Assembly: GCF_005518135.1 (NCBI RefSeq)
Contig: NZ_SULI01000010.1
Span: forward strand, 38,340-102,339
Source: Shimia litoralis
GTDB lineage: Bacteria > Pseudomonadota > Alphaproteobacteria > Rhodobacterales > Rhodobacteraceae
Length of the DNA stretch: 64,000 bases
Direction of reading: 5' to 3'
Within the stretch, counting starts at the first letter, position 1. Every line of letters starts with the position of its first letter. Both the position numbers and the translations under genes were made by a program. Under the pieces are notes generated by a model. That model worked only from the letters and a program-made list of their open reading frames with translations, did no database searches and was not told the DNA's origin. Below, piece after piece: positions 28,461 through 37,980 of the stretch.

Positions 28461-29009
28461 ATGGGATTGATGCTTAAGAAAACCGTGGTTTTAGTAGGCA
28501 TGATGGGGGCCGGAAAAACGGCTGTTGGTCGCGCACTGGCACAGCGTCTTGATGTGCCTTTTCTCGACTCGGATGCCGAGATCGAAAAAGCAGCCAATAT
28601 GAGTATTGCCGAGATTTTTTCCCGTGACGGAGAACCGTTCTTTCGCGAAAAAGAAGCGCAAGTCATTGAACGGTTGCTGGATGAAGAACGGGGTATTCTG
28701 TCGACAGGGGGCGGTGCCTATCTGGCCGAGCGCAACCGGGCGGTGATTTCCCAAAAAGGCGTTGCGGTCTGGTTGGATGCGGATTTGTCGTTGTTGTGGT
28801 CACGTGTCAAGCACAAGGACACGCGTCCTTTGTTGCGCACGCCAGACCCCAAGGCCACCTTGCGTGATATATTCAACGCACGTGTCCCAGTTTATCAATT
28901 GTCGGATTTGTCGGTCAAAGCCGCGCCACAATTTTCAATTGAAGACATGGCAGAACGCGTTGTTGATGTGCTTTTGACGCGCCCCGACGTATTGGAGAAA
29001 GACAAATGA
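28461..29009 (+). CDS. aroK: Shikimate kinase
   Basis: Phosphorylates shikimate in aromatic amino acid synthesis, using ATP. About 182 residues: Walker A GMMGAGKT at 13-20, DSDAEIEK for the Mg/shikimate site, FREKEAQVIERLL, STGGGAYL (GGG substrate motif) and the lid Arg in DTRPLLRTPD. ATG 28461 is used; ATG 28470 (MLKKTV) is an alternative. The stop overlaps aroB as ATGA, giving an aroK-aroB operon, as in many proteobacteria. Confidence 0.94.
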   Translation: MGLMLKKTVVLVGMMGAGKTAVGRALAQRLDVPFLDSDAEIEKAANMSIAEIFSRDGEPFFREKEAQVIERLLDEERGILSTGGGAYLAERNRAVISQKGVAVWLDADLSLLWSRVKHKDTRPLLRTPDPKATLRDIFNARVPVYQLSDLSVKAAPQFSIEDMAERVVDVLLTRPDVLEKDK

Positions 29010-30118
29010 TGGAAACGGTGCATGTGGGGCTGGGGGATCGGGCGTATGATATTCATATCGGCCCTGGACTTTTGGCGCGCGCAGGAGAGTTGATTGCACC
29101 GATGTTGGCGCGACCGCGTGTGTGCGTGGTCACGGACGAAAACGTCGCTGCGCTTCATCTTGAAACATTGCGGGCCGGATTGGCGCGTGGTGGAATTGAC
29201 ATGGATGCGCTGGTCTTGCCTGCCGGAGAAAGCACCAAGAGCTGGCCGCAGTTCGAGCGCACTGTCGAATGGTTGCTGGCGCAGAAAGTCGAGCGCCGCG
29301 ATCTGGTTGTGGCCTTTGGTGGCGGTGTGATCGGAGACCTGACAGGGTTTGCAGCGTCGGTTTTGCGGCGGGGCGTCGGGTTTGTCCAAATTCCGACATC
29401 GCTATTGGCGCAAGTGGACTCTTCGGTTGGCGGAAAAACGGGAATCAATGCCCCGCAAGGTAAAAACCTGATCGGAGCCTTTCACCAGCCTAACCTTGTG
29501 TTGGCCGATATTGATGTTCTGGGCACGCTGACGCCGCGCGACTTTCTGGCGGGGTACGGCGAGGTTGTGAAATACGGCATGTTGGGCGACCTTGCATTTT
29601 TTGAGTGGCTGGAAACGCAAGCGCCTGCCATGGCTGCCGGAGACGAGGCGGCACGGATCGCCGCGGTCAAGCGGTCTTGTGAAATGAAAGCCGACATTGT
29701 TGCGCGGGACGAAACAGAGCAGGGGGATCGCGCCCTGCTCAATCTGGGGCATACATTTTGCCACGCTTTGGAAGCCGCCACAGGATATGGAGATCGGTTG
29801 TTGCACGGTGAAGGTGTCGCAATTGGATGTGCCTTGGCATTCGAGGTCTCTGCACGGTTGGGGTTGTGCCCACAAGAAGACCCAAGTCGGGTGCGCGCCC
29901 ACCTGCGGGACATGGGCATGAAGGTTGATCTTGCTGACATTGAAGGTGATCTGCCGGATGCCGATGGGCTGCTTGACTTGATGGGCCAAGATAAAAAGGT
30001 CGTCGATGGCCAGCTGCGGTTTATTCTGGCACGTGGAATTGGGTCTGCTTTTGTGACGGGGGATGTGCCGCGCGATGTGGTGAAAACCGTTCTGCAAGAG
30101 GCCTTGGCACAGCGTTGA
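29006..30118 (+). CDS. aroB: 3-dehydroquinate synthase
   Basis: Second enzyme of the shikimate pathway: NAD and metal-dependent conversion of DAHP to 3-dehydroquinate. 370 residues: VVAFGGGVIGDLTGF for NAD, QIPTSLLAQVDSSVGGKTGIN, the metal ligands Glu in YGEVVKYG, His in NLGHTFCHALE and His in LHGEGVAIG. The start overlaps aroK by 4 nt. The pair is followed by a 163-nt gap with three hairpins before trpB. Confidence 0.96.
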   Translation: MMETVHVGLGDRAYDIHIGPGLLARAGELIAPMLARPRVCVVTDENVAALHLETLRAGLARGGIDMDALVLPAGESTKSWPQFERTVEWLLAQKVERRDLVVAFGGGVIGDLTGFAASVLRRGVGFVQIPTSLLAQVDSSVGGKTGINAPQGKNLIGAFHQPNLVLADIDVLGTLTPRDFLAGYGEVVKYGMLGDLAFFEWLETQAPAMAAGDEAARIAAVKRSCEMKADIVARDETEQGDRALLNLGHTFCHALEAATGYGDRLLHGEGVAIGCALAFEVSARLGLCPQEDPSRVRAHLRDMGMKVDLADIEGDLPDADGLLDLMGQDKKVVDGQLRFILARGIGSAFVTGDVPRDVVKTVLQEALAQR

Positions 30119-30141
30119 TAATGCGTTGATACAGCCGCATT

Positions 30142-30207
30142 GATGACCGTATCGAACGGTCGTCAACGCGGTCCATCTGCATGGACGGCGCGCCAATCGG
30201 GTGGCGC
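30142..30207 (+). repeat. Three tandem hairpins between aroB and trpB
   Basis: Stem 1: 30142-30164, 9 bp (gatgaccgt / acggtcgtc) with one G-U pair and a 5-nt loop. Stem 2: 30171-30186, 6 bp perfect (gtccat/atggac). Stem 3: 30190-30207, 6 bp (gcgcca/tggcgc). No T-run follows any of them. They could end aroB transcripts with Rho, protect the 3' end, or form a 5' leader for trpB. Confidence 0.5.
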
Positions 30208-30281
30208 GGCAAAACGCCCCATCACATGTGCTGAAACTTTGGGCAAGAGTTCCTCCTGAACAAATTTGAAGGAATGGAACC

Positions 30282-31490
30282 ATGTCGTCTTATCTCAAAA
30301 GTACCCCCACACGTGACGGATATTTCGGGGAGTACGGAGGGGCCGACCTGCCGCCCGTCTTGGAGCCGCATTTCAAGGCGATTGCCGAGAGCTATGACAA
30401 AATTTCGAAGTCGTCCGAGTTTATTCGGGACCTGCGCTATATTCGCACGCATTTCCAAGGGCGACCGACGCCGATTTCCTATCTGAAAAACCTTTCAGAT
30501 ATGGCTGGTGGTGCGCAAATTTATGCAAAACGCGAGGATCTGAACCACACGGGCGCACATAAGTTGAACCACTGTATGGCCGAGGCGTTGTTGGCCAAGC
30601 ATATGGGCAAAACCAAGTTGATGGCGGAAACCGGCGCGGGGCAACATGGTGTGGCGCTGGCCACTGCGGCTGCGTATTTCGGAATGGAATGCGAAATCCA
30701 TATGGGCGAAATTGATATCGCCAAAGAAGCACCAAACGTCACCCGGATGAAACTGTTGGGAGCCACTGTCGTGCCCGTCGGGTTTGGTGGTCGCTCCCTG
30801 AAAGAGGCGGTGGATTCCGCATTCCAAGCGTATGTCCCTCAGGCTGATACTGCCTTGTTTGCAATCGGGTCTGTGGTGGGGCCACACCCGTTCCCCAGAA
30901 TGGTGCGGGATTTTCAGCATGTCGTTGGCATTGAGGCAAGAGAGCAGTTTATCGAAATGACGGGCGGATTGCCGGATATGGTTGGCGCGTGCGTTGGTGG
31001 TGGATCAAACGCCATGGGCATCTTTGCCGGCTTCATTGATGATGAAGATGTCGCGCTGTATGGTGTAGAGCCGATGGGCACATCATCCAAGCTTGGCGAG
31101 CATGCCGCGACCATTTCTTTTGGCGAAGACGGAGACATCCATGGTTTCCGCACCATGGTGCTCAAGGACGAAAATGGTGAACCCGCACCCGTACATACGG
31201 TGGCGTCCGGGCTTGATTATCCGGGTGTTGGGCCAGAACACGCCCATTTGTACCGGACCGGACGTGCAAATTATACGTCGGCGAACGACAAAGAAGCCTT
31301 GGACGCATTTTACGCACTGTCGCGTAAAGAAGGGATCATTCCCGCACTCGAAAGCGCGCATGCCGTTGCGTTTGCAATGCGTGAGGCGTCACAAAATCCA
31401 GGTAAATCTATCCTGATTAACCTGTCTGGACGCGGTGACAAAGATATCGATTATGTCACTGAAACATATGGGTTTGGGGATGCAGAGTAA
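30282..31490 (+). CDS. trpB: Tryptophan synthase beta chain (TrpB), stand-alone copy
   Basis: PLP enzyme that joins indole and serine to make tryptophan, normally with TrpA. 402 residues. PLP lysine in [10 protein letters not shown] near residue 95, catalytic Glu in [11 protein letters not shown], phosphate site GGGSNAMG and SGRGDKD near the C-terminus are intact, so it should be active. The middle ([36 protein letters not shown]) differs from the usual form. There is no trpA or trpF next to it: it follows aroB and ends at its own terminator. It may be the only trpB or a second copy. Confidence 0.88.
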   Translation: MSSYLKSTPTRDGYFGEYGGADLPPVLEPHFKAIAESYDKISKSSEFIRDLRYIRTHFQGRPTPISYLKNLSDMAGGAQIYAKREDLNHTGAHKLNHCMAEALLAKHMGKTKLMAETGAGQHGVALATAAAYFGMECEIHMGEIDIAKEAPNVTRMKLLGATVVPVGFGGRSLKEAVDSAFQAYVPQADTALFAIGSVVGPHPFPRMVRDFQHVVGIEAREQFIEMTGGLPDMVGACVGGGSNAMGIFAGFIDDEDVALYGVEPMGTSSKLGEHAATISFGEDGDIHGFRTMVLKDENGEPAPVHTVASGLDYPGVGPEHAHLYRTGRANYTSANDKEALDAFYALSRKEGIIPALESAHAVAFAMREASQNPGKSILINLSGRGDKDIDYVTETYGFGDAE

Positions 31491-31526
31491 GCCTTTGGTT
31501 TACTTTGACGTCTTGTTCACAACGAC

Positions 31527-31558
31527 AAAGGGCTGGCAAGTGCCAGCCCTTTGTTTTT
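31527..31558 (+). terminator. Rho-independent terminator of trpB
   Basis: 12-bp perfect stem (aaagggctggca / tgccagcccttt) followed by gtttttgttt. It begins 37 nt past the trpB stop, before the convergent ssb gene. Confidence 0.88.
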
Positions 31559-31610
31559 GTTTCAGAAAGTCGATAGATTTATAAATCTACTGCTTACTCG
31601 TTTGTTGTAA

Positions 31611-32138
31611 TTAGAATGGAATTTCGTCATCCAGATCACGTGAAGGGGCTCCGCCGCCATGACCGCCGCCACCTTGTGGTCCGCTGTCATATCCGCCGCC
31701 ATAGCCGCCACCTTGTTGTGGGCCGCTGTCGTACCCGCCGCCATAGCCACCGCCTTGGCCTCCGCCGCCACCTTGGCCGCCGCCGCTTCGGCCATCTAGC
31801 ATGACCAATGTGCCGTCAAACCCCTGCAACACAATCTCGGTGCTGTACTTGTCTTGGCCGGATTGGTCCTGCCATTTGCGGGTTTGGAGTTTGCCCTCGA
31901 GATAGACTTTGGAGCCTTTGCGCAAATACTGCTCTGCAACCCGTACCAAGCCTTCTTGGAAAATGGCGACGCGGTGCCACTCGGTGCGCTCGCGGCGCTC
32001 GCCGGTATTTTTGTCTTTCCATGTTTCAGAGGTCGCGATGCTCAGGTTGCACACTTTGCCACCGTTCTGAAAGCTACGCACTTCTGGATCGTTTCCCAGA
32101 TTTCCGACCAGAATGACTTTGTTGATAGAGCCGGCCAT
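31611..32138 (-). CDS. ssb: Single-stranded DNA-binding protein
   Basis: Coats single-stranded DNA in replication and repair. 175 residues: N-terminal OB fold ([20 protein letters not shown] through [12 protein letters not shown], about 1-115), a Gly/Tyr/Gln-rich linker, and the conserved acidic tip DLDDEIPF, which binds partner proteins such as RecG, encoded at 53829. ATG 32138 has GGGGGA upstream; the open frame continues to 32336 without OB-fold sequence. The linker holds an imperfect 12-14-residue duplication. Confidence 0.96.
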   Translation of the reverse strand: MAGSINKVILVGNLGNDPEVRSFQNGGKVCNLSIATSETWKDKNTGERRERTEWHRVAIFQEGLVRVAEQYLRKGSKVYLEGKLQTRKWQDQSGQDKYSTEIVLQGFDGTLVMLDGRSGGGQGGGGGQGGGYGGGYDSGPQQGGGYGGGYDSGPQGGGGHGGGAPSRDLDDEIPF

Positions 32139-32342
32139 GCGGTCCCCCCTCAGATTCTTTTTCGTGATGAACGCCATCATAGACCATTCAAGAGACGTGA
32201 TTGAAAGCCGCTTTTCACAGAAACCCACAGAATTTCTGCGCGAAAAGATGCTTTGGACGGCCTTGTTTGATAGGGCGACTGGAAAAACCCAAGAAATAGC
32301 GTATATTGCCCGCAAGAAAAGAGCAGAGGCAGGCAATCACGC

Positions 32343-32930
32343 ATGAAGCGTTTGATTTATAGTGGGCTGGCATTGGCATTGATTTCTGCATTCCCTGCGG
32401 GAGCAGCGGATTATCTGTCATCCAAGTCCAACAAAAAGCTGTTCCGGTCTCAGACCAAAGTGCTCGATACGCGTGCCAAGCAACAATACAAAAACTCTGT
32501 CCGCCTCAAGCCAAAGCCCATCTATACGCCCAGCAAGTGGGGGGATGGCAGCTATCAAGGTAAATACAATGGCCCGTATCTTGCAATGGCGCGTGAAGCT
32601 GCCTTGCGAAATGGTGTGCCGGTCGACTTGTTTCTCAAGCTTGTTCAGCAAGAGTCGAATTGGAATGCGTCGGCGAAATCGCACAAAGGTGCACTTGGCT
32701 TGGCCCAGTTGATGCCTGAGACGGCCCGCAGGTTGCGGGTCGATCCGCTGGATCCGCAACAGAATTTGGATGGGGGGGCAAGGTATCTTGCCAAACAGTA
32801 TCGCAAGTTCGGTTCTTGGCGGTTGGCATTGGCGGCGTATAATGCCGGTCCGCAGGCCGTAAAAAAATACGGTGGCGTTCCCCCGTATGAGGAAACGCGA
32901 AAATACGTGCGCATCATCTGGGGAAGTTAA
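32343..32930 (+). CDS. Lytic transglycosylase (SLT domain)
   Basis: Periplasmic peptidoglycan-cleaving enzyme, 195 residues. A signal peptide ends near residue 22 (FPAGAAD), a basic linker follows, and the SLT fold occupies about 75-195: catalytic Glu in [10 protein letters not shown] near 103, [16 protein letters not shown], and [17 protein letters not shown]. The small size fits minimal SLT enzymes. It makes anhydromuropeptides of the kind NagZ and AnmK recycle. Divergent from ssb with 204 nt between. Confidence 0.92.
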   Translation: MKRLIYSGLALALISAFPAGAADYLSSKSNKKLFRSQTKVLDTRAKQQYKNSVRLKPKPIYTPSKWGDGSYQGKYNGPYLAMAREAALRNGVPVDLFLKLVQQESNWNASAKSHKGALGLAQLMPETARRLRVDPLDPQQNLDGGARYLAKQYRKFGSWRLALAAYNAGPQAVKKYGGVPPYEETRKYVRIIWGS

Positions 32931-32996
32931 TCAACGATACGACTTGGCTTGAGGTATCATGGGCTTAATCTAATAGTTGATTAAAATAGTCGGAAA

Positions 32997-33010
32997 TTGT
33001 TCTAGATCAA
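32997..33010 (+). promoter_or_regulatory. FNR-like binding site upstream of the peroxidase gene
   Basis: TTGTTCTAGATCAA matches the FNR/FnrL palindrome TTGAT-N4-ATCAA at 9 of 10 fixed positions, centred 67 nt before the peroxidase ATG. Di-haem peroxidases are often under FNR-type oxygen control, which fits (inference). Confidence 0.6.
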
Positions 33011-33070
33011 ATTCTCGATTTGTGAAACATGTATTGTCACCCTCAAGCTACCAATTCAAAAGGACATGAC

Positions 33071-34228
33071 ATGCGACGGTTGACCAATTGGGTTCTGGCG
33101 GGAACGCTTTCGGGTATTTTGGGGGTGCCAACGCTTGGATATGCCGAAAATCGCTATGACAGCCTTGAGGCGCTTGGCGAGGCATTGTTTTTTGATGTAA
33201 ATTTGTCTGCCAATCGCACGCAATCTTGTGCGACGTGTCACGATCCAGAATACGGGTTTGTTGACCCCAGAGAAACGGCCGCGGGCAAGGCGGTGTCACT
33301 CGGAGATGACGGCGAGTCACTGGGCGACCGTACAGCACCGACCGCTGCATATGCGGCGTTTACGCCCGATTTTCACCGGAACAAAGACGGCAAATACGTC
33401 GGCGGTATGTTTTGGGATGGGCGCGAGGCCGATCTGGAGGGGCAGGCGGGCGGCCCTCCGTTGAACCCGATTGAGATGGGAATGCCTAACAAAACCTCCG
33501 TGGCGGATCGGTTGCAGGAAAATGCGGACTATGTCCGTGCGATGCAGAATTTGTTTGGTGCAGATGTGTTTGCGCAAGCCGATCAAGCCTATGATGGGAT
33601 GACAAAAGCGATCGCTGCGTTTGAGCGCACAGAGGTTTTTGCACCGTTTGATTCTAAATACGATCGCTATTTGCGCGGCGAGATCGCGCTGTCAAAACAA
33701 GAAGAGTTGGGGCGGGTGCTGTTCTTTTCCGAGCAATTTACAAATTGCGCGCTGTGTCACCAGTTGCGCACCAGCGCAATTGACCCGCAAGAAACGTTTT
33801 CGAATTATGAATATCACAACATTGGCGTGCCAGTGAATCACAAGGTGCGTGCGCAAAATGGTGTGGCGCAGGGGTTTGTGGATACTGGGCTGATCTTGAA
33901 CCCATTGGTGGATCATGCCGCAGAAACAGGCCGCTTCAAGGTGCCGACTTTGCGCAACGTGGCTGTGACGGGGCCCTATATGCACAATGGTGTGTTCGAA
34001 GACTTGCGCACAGTTGTGTTGTTTTACAACAAATACAACAGCAAAGCCAAAGCCCGCCAAATCAATCCCGAGACCGGAAAGATGTGGCGCATGCCCGAGG
34101 TGGCAAAAACACTTTCAGTCGCAGAACTGACCGAGGGGCCCGCGTTGGATGATCAGCGGATCGATGCGCTGGTGGCCTTTATGAAGACCCTCACGGATGC
34201 ACGGTACGAACACTTGCTAGAAGACTAG
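33071..34228 (+). CDS. Di-haem cytochrome c peroxidase (CcpA/MauG family)
   Basis: Periplasmic protein that reduces hydrogen peroxide with electrons from cytochrome c, or oxidises a protein in the MauG branch. 385 residues: signal peptide to about residue 25 (LGYA-EN), haem site 1 CATCH at 53-57, haem site 2 CALCH near 228, and a calcium/inter-haem region with FKVPTLRNVAVTGPYMHNG. ATG 33071 is preceded by AAAGGA; the open frame goes back to 33029. CcpA and MauG types are not separable by eye. An FNR-like site lies upstream. Confidence 0.9.
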   Translation: MRRLTNWVLAGTLSGILGVPTLGYAENRYDSLEALGEALFFDVNLSANRTQSCATCHDPEYGFVDPRETAAGKAVSLGDDGESLGDRTAPTAAYAAFTPDFHRNKDGKYVGGMFWDGREADLEGQAGGPPLNPIEMGMPNKTSVADRLQENADYVRAMQNLFGADVFAQADQAYDGMTKAIAAFERTEVFAPFDSKYDRYLRGEIALSKQEELGRVLFFSEQFTNCALCHQLRTSAIDPQETFSNYEYHNIGVPVNHKVRAQNGVAQGFVDTGLILNPLVDHAAETGRFKVPTLRNVAVTGPYMHNGVFEDLRTVVLFYNKYNSKAKARQINPETGKMWRMPEVAKTLSVAELTEGPALDDQRIDALVAFMKTLTDARYEHLLED

Positions 34229-34564
34229 TTAGCGCCCTGTTGGACCCTCATAGGCGCGTTCAACTTTGGCAATACGCACGGTGTAATGATCGTACCACCG
34301 TGTTTTCCCAAGCTTTTGCGCCAAAAGATGCGTACTCACGTCTTTCCAAGCTTTCAGGCTGGTCTCATCCTGCCAATAGCTGACCGTGATGCCAAGCCCA
34401 TCGGCATCTCGAGTGCTTTCAACGCCAAGGTACCCGGGCTGTTGCGCAGCAAGGTCGCCCATATCTTCGGCCATCGCGTCATATCCGTGATCTCCGGCGG
34501 AGCGCAAAGCGGTGAAGATGACAGCATAATATGGCGGGTCGGGAAGGGGGGCAAAGCGTGACAT
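34229..34564 (-). CDS. Antibiotic biosynthesis monooxygenase (ABM) family protein
   Basis: 111 residues with a ferredoxin-like ABM fold: YYAVIFTALRS at the start, MAEDMGDLAAQQPGYLGVES and ISYWQDETSLKAW (read here as VSYWQDETSLKAW), typical of small monooxygenase-like or haem-related stress proteins. Substrate unknown. The stop is directly adjacent to that of the convergent peroxidase gene, and an AraC regulator lies 76 nt upstream on the same strand and may govern it. Confidence 0.82.
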   Translation of the reverse strand: MSRFAPLPDPPYYAVIFTALRSAGDHGYDAMAEDMGDLAAQQPGYLGVESTRDADGLGITVSYWQDETSLKAWKDVSTHLLAQKLGKTRWYDHYTVRIAKVERAYEGPTGR

Positions 34565-34640
34565 GTCATAAACTTATGGGGGGGGCACAAAGATGGCTAC
34601 ACGTCATCGGGTGACCTTGCAATACAGGTAACGCGTAAAC

Positions 34641-35552
34641 CTAGCGTCTGGCGGAGGCGAGTTTTCGAATTTGACTGGGGGAGTCACCAAAGTGTTGCTG
34701 GCTAAAGCGCGTGAAATATGCAGCACTGCCGAACCCGAGGCTTGAGGCGATCTCATTGATGGGTGTGTCGGTTTGCGTCAATTGCAGGCGCGCATCATGT
34801 TGGATCATTTGCGACAGCATATCGGCGGCAGTGATCCCGACGCATTGCTTGCAGACACGTGTCAAATGGGTTGGCGTAATGTCCAGATCTTCGGCGTAAG
34901 ACGCCATGGCTCTGCCAGAGTGAAAGTCTTCGGCCAAGAGCGTGCAATATCGCCGGACAATACGTTCGGCGGCACTTGCACGCGCATTGCTGGTATCCAA
35001 CTGCATCTGCCGACGCAGCCAAATCGAGATCAGGGCGGCAATCGCCGTCAGGGACTCGGTTAAGAACGGGCGTTGTTCATGCAGCTCGCGGCGCAGATCA
35101 TCAAACAGGCCCGTCAATTCTGCTTGTGCCAATCCATCCTGAAGTCTGAGTTGTTGGGTGCGATCCGGCAGAGGGACGCGCCCGTCATCAGGAATGATCA
35201 CGGCCTGGCCTTGTACCTGTCGTCCGAACTCCAGGGCGAGCAGCTTACCCGCGGGAACAAAAATGGCATTATGTGCGCCAAATCCACGCCTAAGCCCGTG
35301 CAGCAATAGGCGACCCTGTCCACGGGTAACCCAAATCAGAACATGGTGGTCACGCACATGTAACTGTTCGAGCAACCATTGTTCTCCCATAGTCATCTGG
35401 GCAAGTGTCATAACTTGGATGCTATTATGGGGAAGCGTGTCAGGTGTTTGTGATGGTGCTGACATGGGGGTGTCATGCGTGATTTTCCGCACACCGCCTT
35501 GATTGGGTGGTCGGGTCAGGAATGATGGAATTTGTACATTTTTTCCGGACAT
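34641..35552 (-). CDS. AraC family transcriptional regulator
   Basis: 303 residues: an N-terminal cupin-like sensor (about 45-140, VRDHHVLIWVTRGQGRLL and GAHNAIFVPAGK) and a C-terminal double helix-turn-helix (about 205-300, YAEDLDITPTHLTRVCKQ and INEIASSLGFGSAAYFTRFSQQ). The start is uncertain: ATG at 35552 gives a Thr/Pro-rich leader, and ATG at 35463 (MSAPSQ) gives a more compact protein. The effector and targets are unknown; the downstream ABM gene is the nearest candidate. Confidence 0.87.
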   Translation of the reverse strand: MSGKNVQIPSFLTRPPNQGGVRKITHDTPMSAPSQTPDTLPHNSIQVMTLAQMTMGEQWLLEQLHVRDHHVLIWVTRGQGRLLLHGLRRGFGAHNAIFVPAGKLLALEFGRQVQGQAVIIPDDGRVPLPDRTQQLRLQDGLAQAELTGLFDDLRRELHEQRPFLTESLTAIAALISIWLRRQMQLDTSNARASAAERIVRRYCTLLAEDFHSGRAMASYAEDLDITPTHLTRVCKQCVGITAADMLSQMIQHDARLQLTQTDTPINEIASSLGFGSAAYFTRFSQQHFGDSPSQIRKLASARR

Positions 35553-35598
35553 TTCATGTTCTGAATGTCCTAAATGTGCTGATAATGCAAGCTGGCAT

Positions 35599-36477
35599 TC
35601 ATAATTCTGGGTTGTATTTATGCCAGTTTTTCATTTTTGATCTAAACCAAGTGCGTTGGCGTTTCGCGAATTGACGTGTGGCCACCGTGGCTTTCTCTTG
35701 GGCGTCTTCCAGCGTGCATGTGCCTTGCAAATAGCCCATCAGTTCCGGTGCTCCAATGGCTTTTGAGGACAGTAATGTAGGGTTCCAGTGTGCCAAATTG
35801 CTGCGTGCCTCTTCAAGCGCACCAAGCTTGATCATCTGGGCGAACCGGCGCGCGATGCGGGCGTTCAACCATTCTTTGTCGACGTCAAATAGCACGGGCA
35901 CACATGTCTTAACGGGCAGCATCGGCGGCGGTGTTTCATCCTGCCACACGGCAAGCGGGCGACCTGTGGCGGTTAAGACTTCCCATGCGCGTTGAACACG
36001 CATCGGGTTCTGGATATCGATTCGCGCTTTTGTCTCGGCGTCGAGTTCCGCAAGTAGCGCTTGGTATCCTTCGGCCGCAACACGCGCGTTTGCCCGTGTG
36101 CGCAGATCGGCTGGTGTCGCAGGAATATCGGCAAGCCCTTGGGTCAGGGCGGTGAAATACAATCCGGTTCCGCCAACGATAATCGGGCGCAAACCTTGCG
36201 CAAGAATACCGGACACGTCGCGAAGCCAGTGTCCCACAGAATACTCGGAATCATAGGGGATGTGGCCATAAAGCAGGTGTTTTGCGCATGTTTCATCATG
36301 AATCGAGGGACGAGCCGTCAGAACGCGCCAGTTATCATACACCTGAATGGCGTCCGCGTTCACGATCACCCCGCCTTGGCTCTCGGCAATTTCAAGCGCC
36401 AACGCGCTTTTGCCGCTTGCCGTGGGGCCTGCAATCAATACCGGTTGTTCAGGTGAAATACGAGACATCAGGGTCAT
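35599..36477 (-). CDS. miaA: tRNA dimethylallyltransferase MiaA
   Basis: Adds a dimethylallyl group to A37 of tRNAs that read UNN codons. About 292 residues: P-loop GPTASGKS at 17-24, [22 protein letters not shown] and the C-terminal [12 protein letters not shown] motif. Several in-frame ATGs exist at 36555, 36477 and 36468; none has a clear ribosome site. I use 36477, which sets the P-loop near the N-terminus as in homologues. Divergent from pyrH, so the 119-nt gap may shrink to 41 nt if the long form is made. Confidence 0.93.
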   Translation of the reverse strand: MTLMSRISPEQPVLIAGPTASGKSALALEIAESQGGVIVNADAIQVYDNWRVLTARPSIHDETCAKHLLYGHIPYDSEYSVGHWLRDVSGILAQGLRPIIVGGTGLYFTALTQGLADIPATPADLRTRANARVAAEGYQALLAELDAETKARIDIQNPMRVQRAWEVLTATGRPLAVWQDETPPPMLPVKTCVPVLFDVDKEWLNARIARRFAQMIKLGALEEARSNLAHWNPTLLSSKAIGAPELMGYLQGTCTLEDAQEKATVATRQFAKRQRTWFRSKMKNWHKYNPEL

Positions 36478-36596
36478 CGCAGTACCCAGTCCAAATGTAG
36501 GTCTTTGACCTGAAATGTGATATCTCGCATTGAAACTATCCGTGTTTTCCGACATTTTGCGCCCAATCCTAAATCCTTGCGCAGACGGAGTGCAAC

Positions 36597-37328
36597 ATGA
36601 CCGACGCGACAGCCCAAGCCGATACCACTTTCAAACGAGTAATGTTGAAAATTTCGGGAGAGGCCCTGATGGGAGATCAGGGATTTGGCCTGCACCCGCC
36701 AACCGTGCAACGTATCGCCCAAGAGGTGAAGACCGTGCATGATTTGGGTGTCGAAATATGTATGGTTATCGGTGGAGGGAACATTTTCCGAGGTCTCTCC
36801 GGATCAGCCCAAGGTATGGAGCGTACAACCGCAGACTATATGGGCATGCTCGCCACGGTTATGAATGCTTTGGCCATGCAATCCGCATTGGAAGAGCTTG
36901 GCGTGTTTACCCGTGTGATTTCGGCAATTCCTATGGATCAGGTTTGCGAGCCCTATATCCGTCGCCGTGCCGTGCGACACCTTGAGAAAAAGCGTGTCTG
37001 CATTTTCGCTGCTGGCACAGGGAACCCGTATTTCACCACCGACACTGCCGCCACTCTGCGTGCGAACGAAATGACCTGCGAAGCGATCTTTAAGGGCACC
37101 AAGGTCGATGGCGTCTATGACAAGGATCCGGCCAAGTTTGACGACGCGGTCCGCTATGACACCGTCAGCTATGATGATGTGCTTGCCAAACGTCTTGGAG
37201 TGATGGACGCGAGCGCAATTGCCTTGGCGCGGGATAACAATTTGCCAATCATTGTGTTTTCGTTGGACGAGCCGGGCGGGTTCCGCGGCATTCTCGCGGG
37301 GCGTGGTACCTATACAAAGGTTGGCTAA
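36597..37328 (+). CDS. pyrH: UMP kinase
   Basis: Phosphorylates UMP to UDP in pyrimidine synthesis; hexameric amino-acid-kinase fold. 243 residues, full length: [14 protein letters not shown] at the N-terminus, [24 protein letters not shown] and [13 protein letters not shown] follow in order. It opens the long plus-strand operon pyrH-frr-uppS-cdsA-dxr-rseP, a widely kept arrangement. Confidence is high. Confidence 0.97.
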   Translation: MTDATAQADTTFKRVMLKISGEALMGDQGFGLHPPTVQRIAQEVKTVHDLGVEICMVIGGGNIFRGLSGSAQGMERTTADYMGMLATVMNALAMQSALEELGVFTRVISAIPMDQVCEPYIRRRAVRHLEKKRVCIFAAGTGNPYFTTDTAATLRANEMTCEAIFKGTKVDGVYDKDPAKFDDAVRYDTVSYDDVLAKRLGVMDASAIALARDNNLPIIVFSLDEPGGFRGILAGRGTYTKVG

Positions 37329-37390
37329 CGCCGTTACACTGGCAGATGAAACATGGCCGAATAGGCCCAACAACAGACAGAGCATACACC

Positions 37391-37957
37391 ATGTCAGATG
37401 AAGATTTTGAAATTGATACTGATGACCTGACACGCCGCATGGATGGCGCCATGGGGTCGTTAAAAACCGAGTTTGCCTCCCTGCGGACGGGGCGCGCTTC
37501 GGCAACAATGCTAGAGCCGGTGATGGTCGAGGCATATGGCCAACGCACACCCATTAATCAGGTTGGGACCGTGAACGTCCCCGAACCGCGTATGGTGACC
37601 ATCAACGTATGGGACAAATCCATGGTGGGCGCTGTTGAAAAAGCCATTATGAACAGTGGTTTGGGCATCAACCCTCAGACAAATGGCACAATCGTGATGC
37701 TGCCAATTCCTGAGCTGAACGAGGAGCGCCGGACAGAATTGAGCCGCGTTGCCGCGCAGTACGCTGAACATGCGCGCGTCTCGGTGCGCAACATTCGTCG
37801 TGATGGTATGGACAAGATCAAAAAGGCCAAGAACAACGGCATGTCTGAAGATGACCAAAAGATTTGGGAATCCGAAGTTCAGGACCTGACAGACAAGTAT
37901 ATTGCCAATGTTGATGCCGCGCTTGAGCACAAGCAGGCCGAGATCATGCAGGTTTGA
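37391..37957 (+). CDS. frr: Ribosome recycling factor
   Basis: Splits post-termination ribosomes with EF-G. 188 residues: [21 protein letters not shown] near the start, [15 protein letters not shown] and the C-terminal long helix with [18 protein letters not shown] 37391 (MSDEDFEID) is used; the open frame runs to 37346 through the pyrH gap with no conserved sequence. The acidic N-terminal extension is a few residues longer than in E. coli. Confidence 0.96.
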   Translation: MSDEDFEIDTDDLTRRMDGAMGSLKTEFASLRTGRASATMLEPVMVEAYGQRTPINQVGTVNVPEPRMVTINVWDKSMVGAVEKAIMNSGLGINPQTNGTIVMLPIPELNEERRTELSRVAAQYAEHARVSVRNIRRDGMDKIKKAKNNGMSEDDQKIWESEVQDLTDKYIANVDAALEHKQAEIMQV

Positions 37958-37980
37958 CCTCGATTTAAAAGGGGCCGGAC

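Noticed and set aside
31660..31790. Gly-rich repeat as a CRISPR or other array
   Set aside because: It is in-frame protein repeat inside the ssb linker, with only two units and no spacers.
36478..36555. Long N-terminal form of MiaA from ATG 36555
   Set aside because: The extra 26 residues are not MiaA-like and no ribosome site precedes the ATG; kept only as a possibility.
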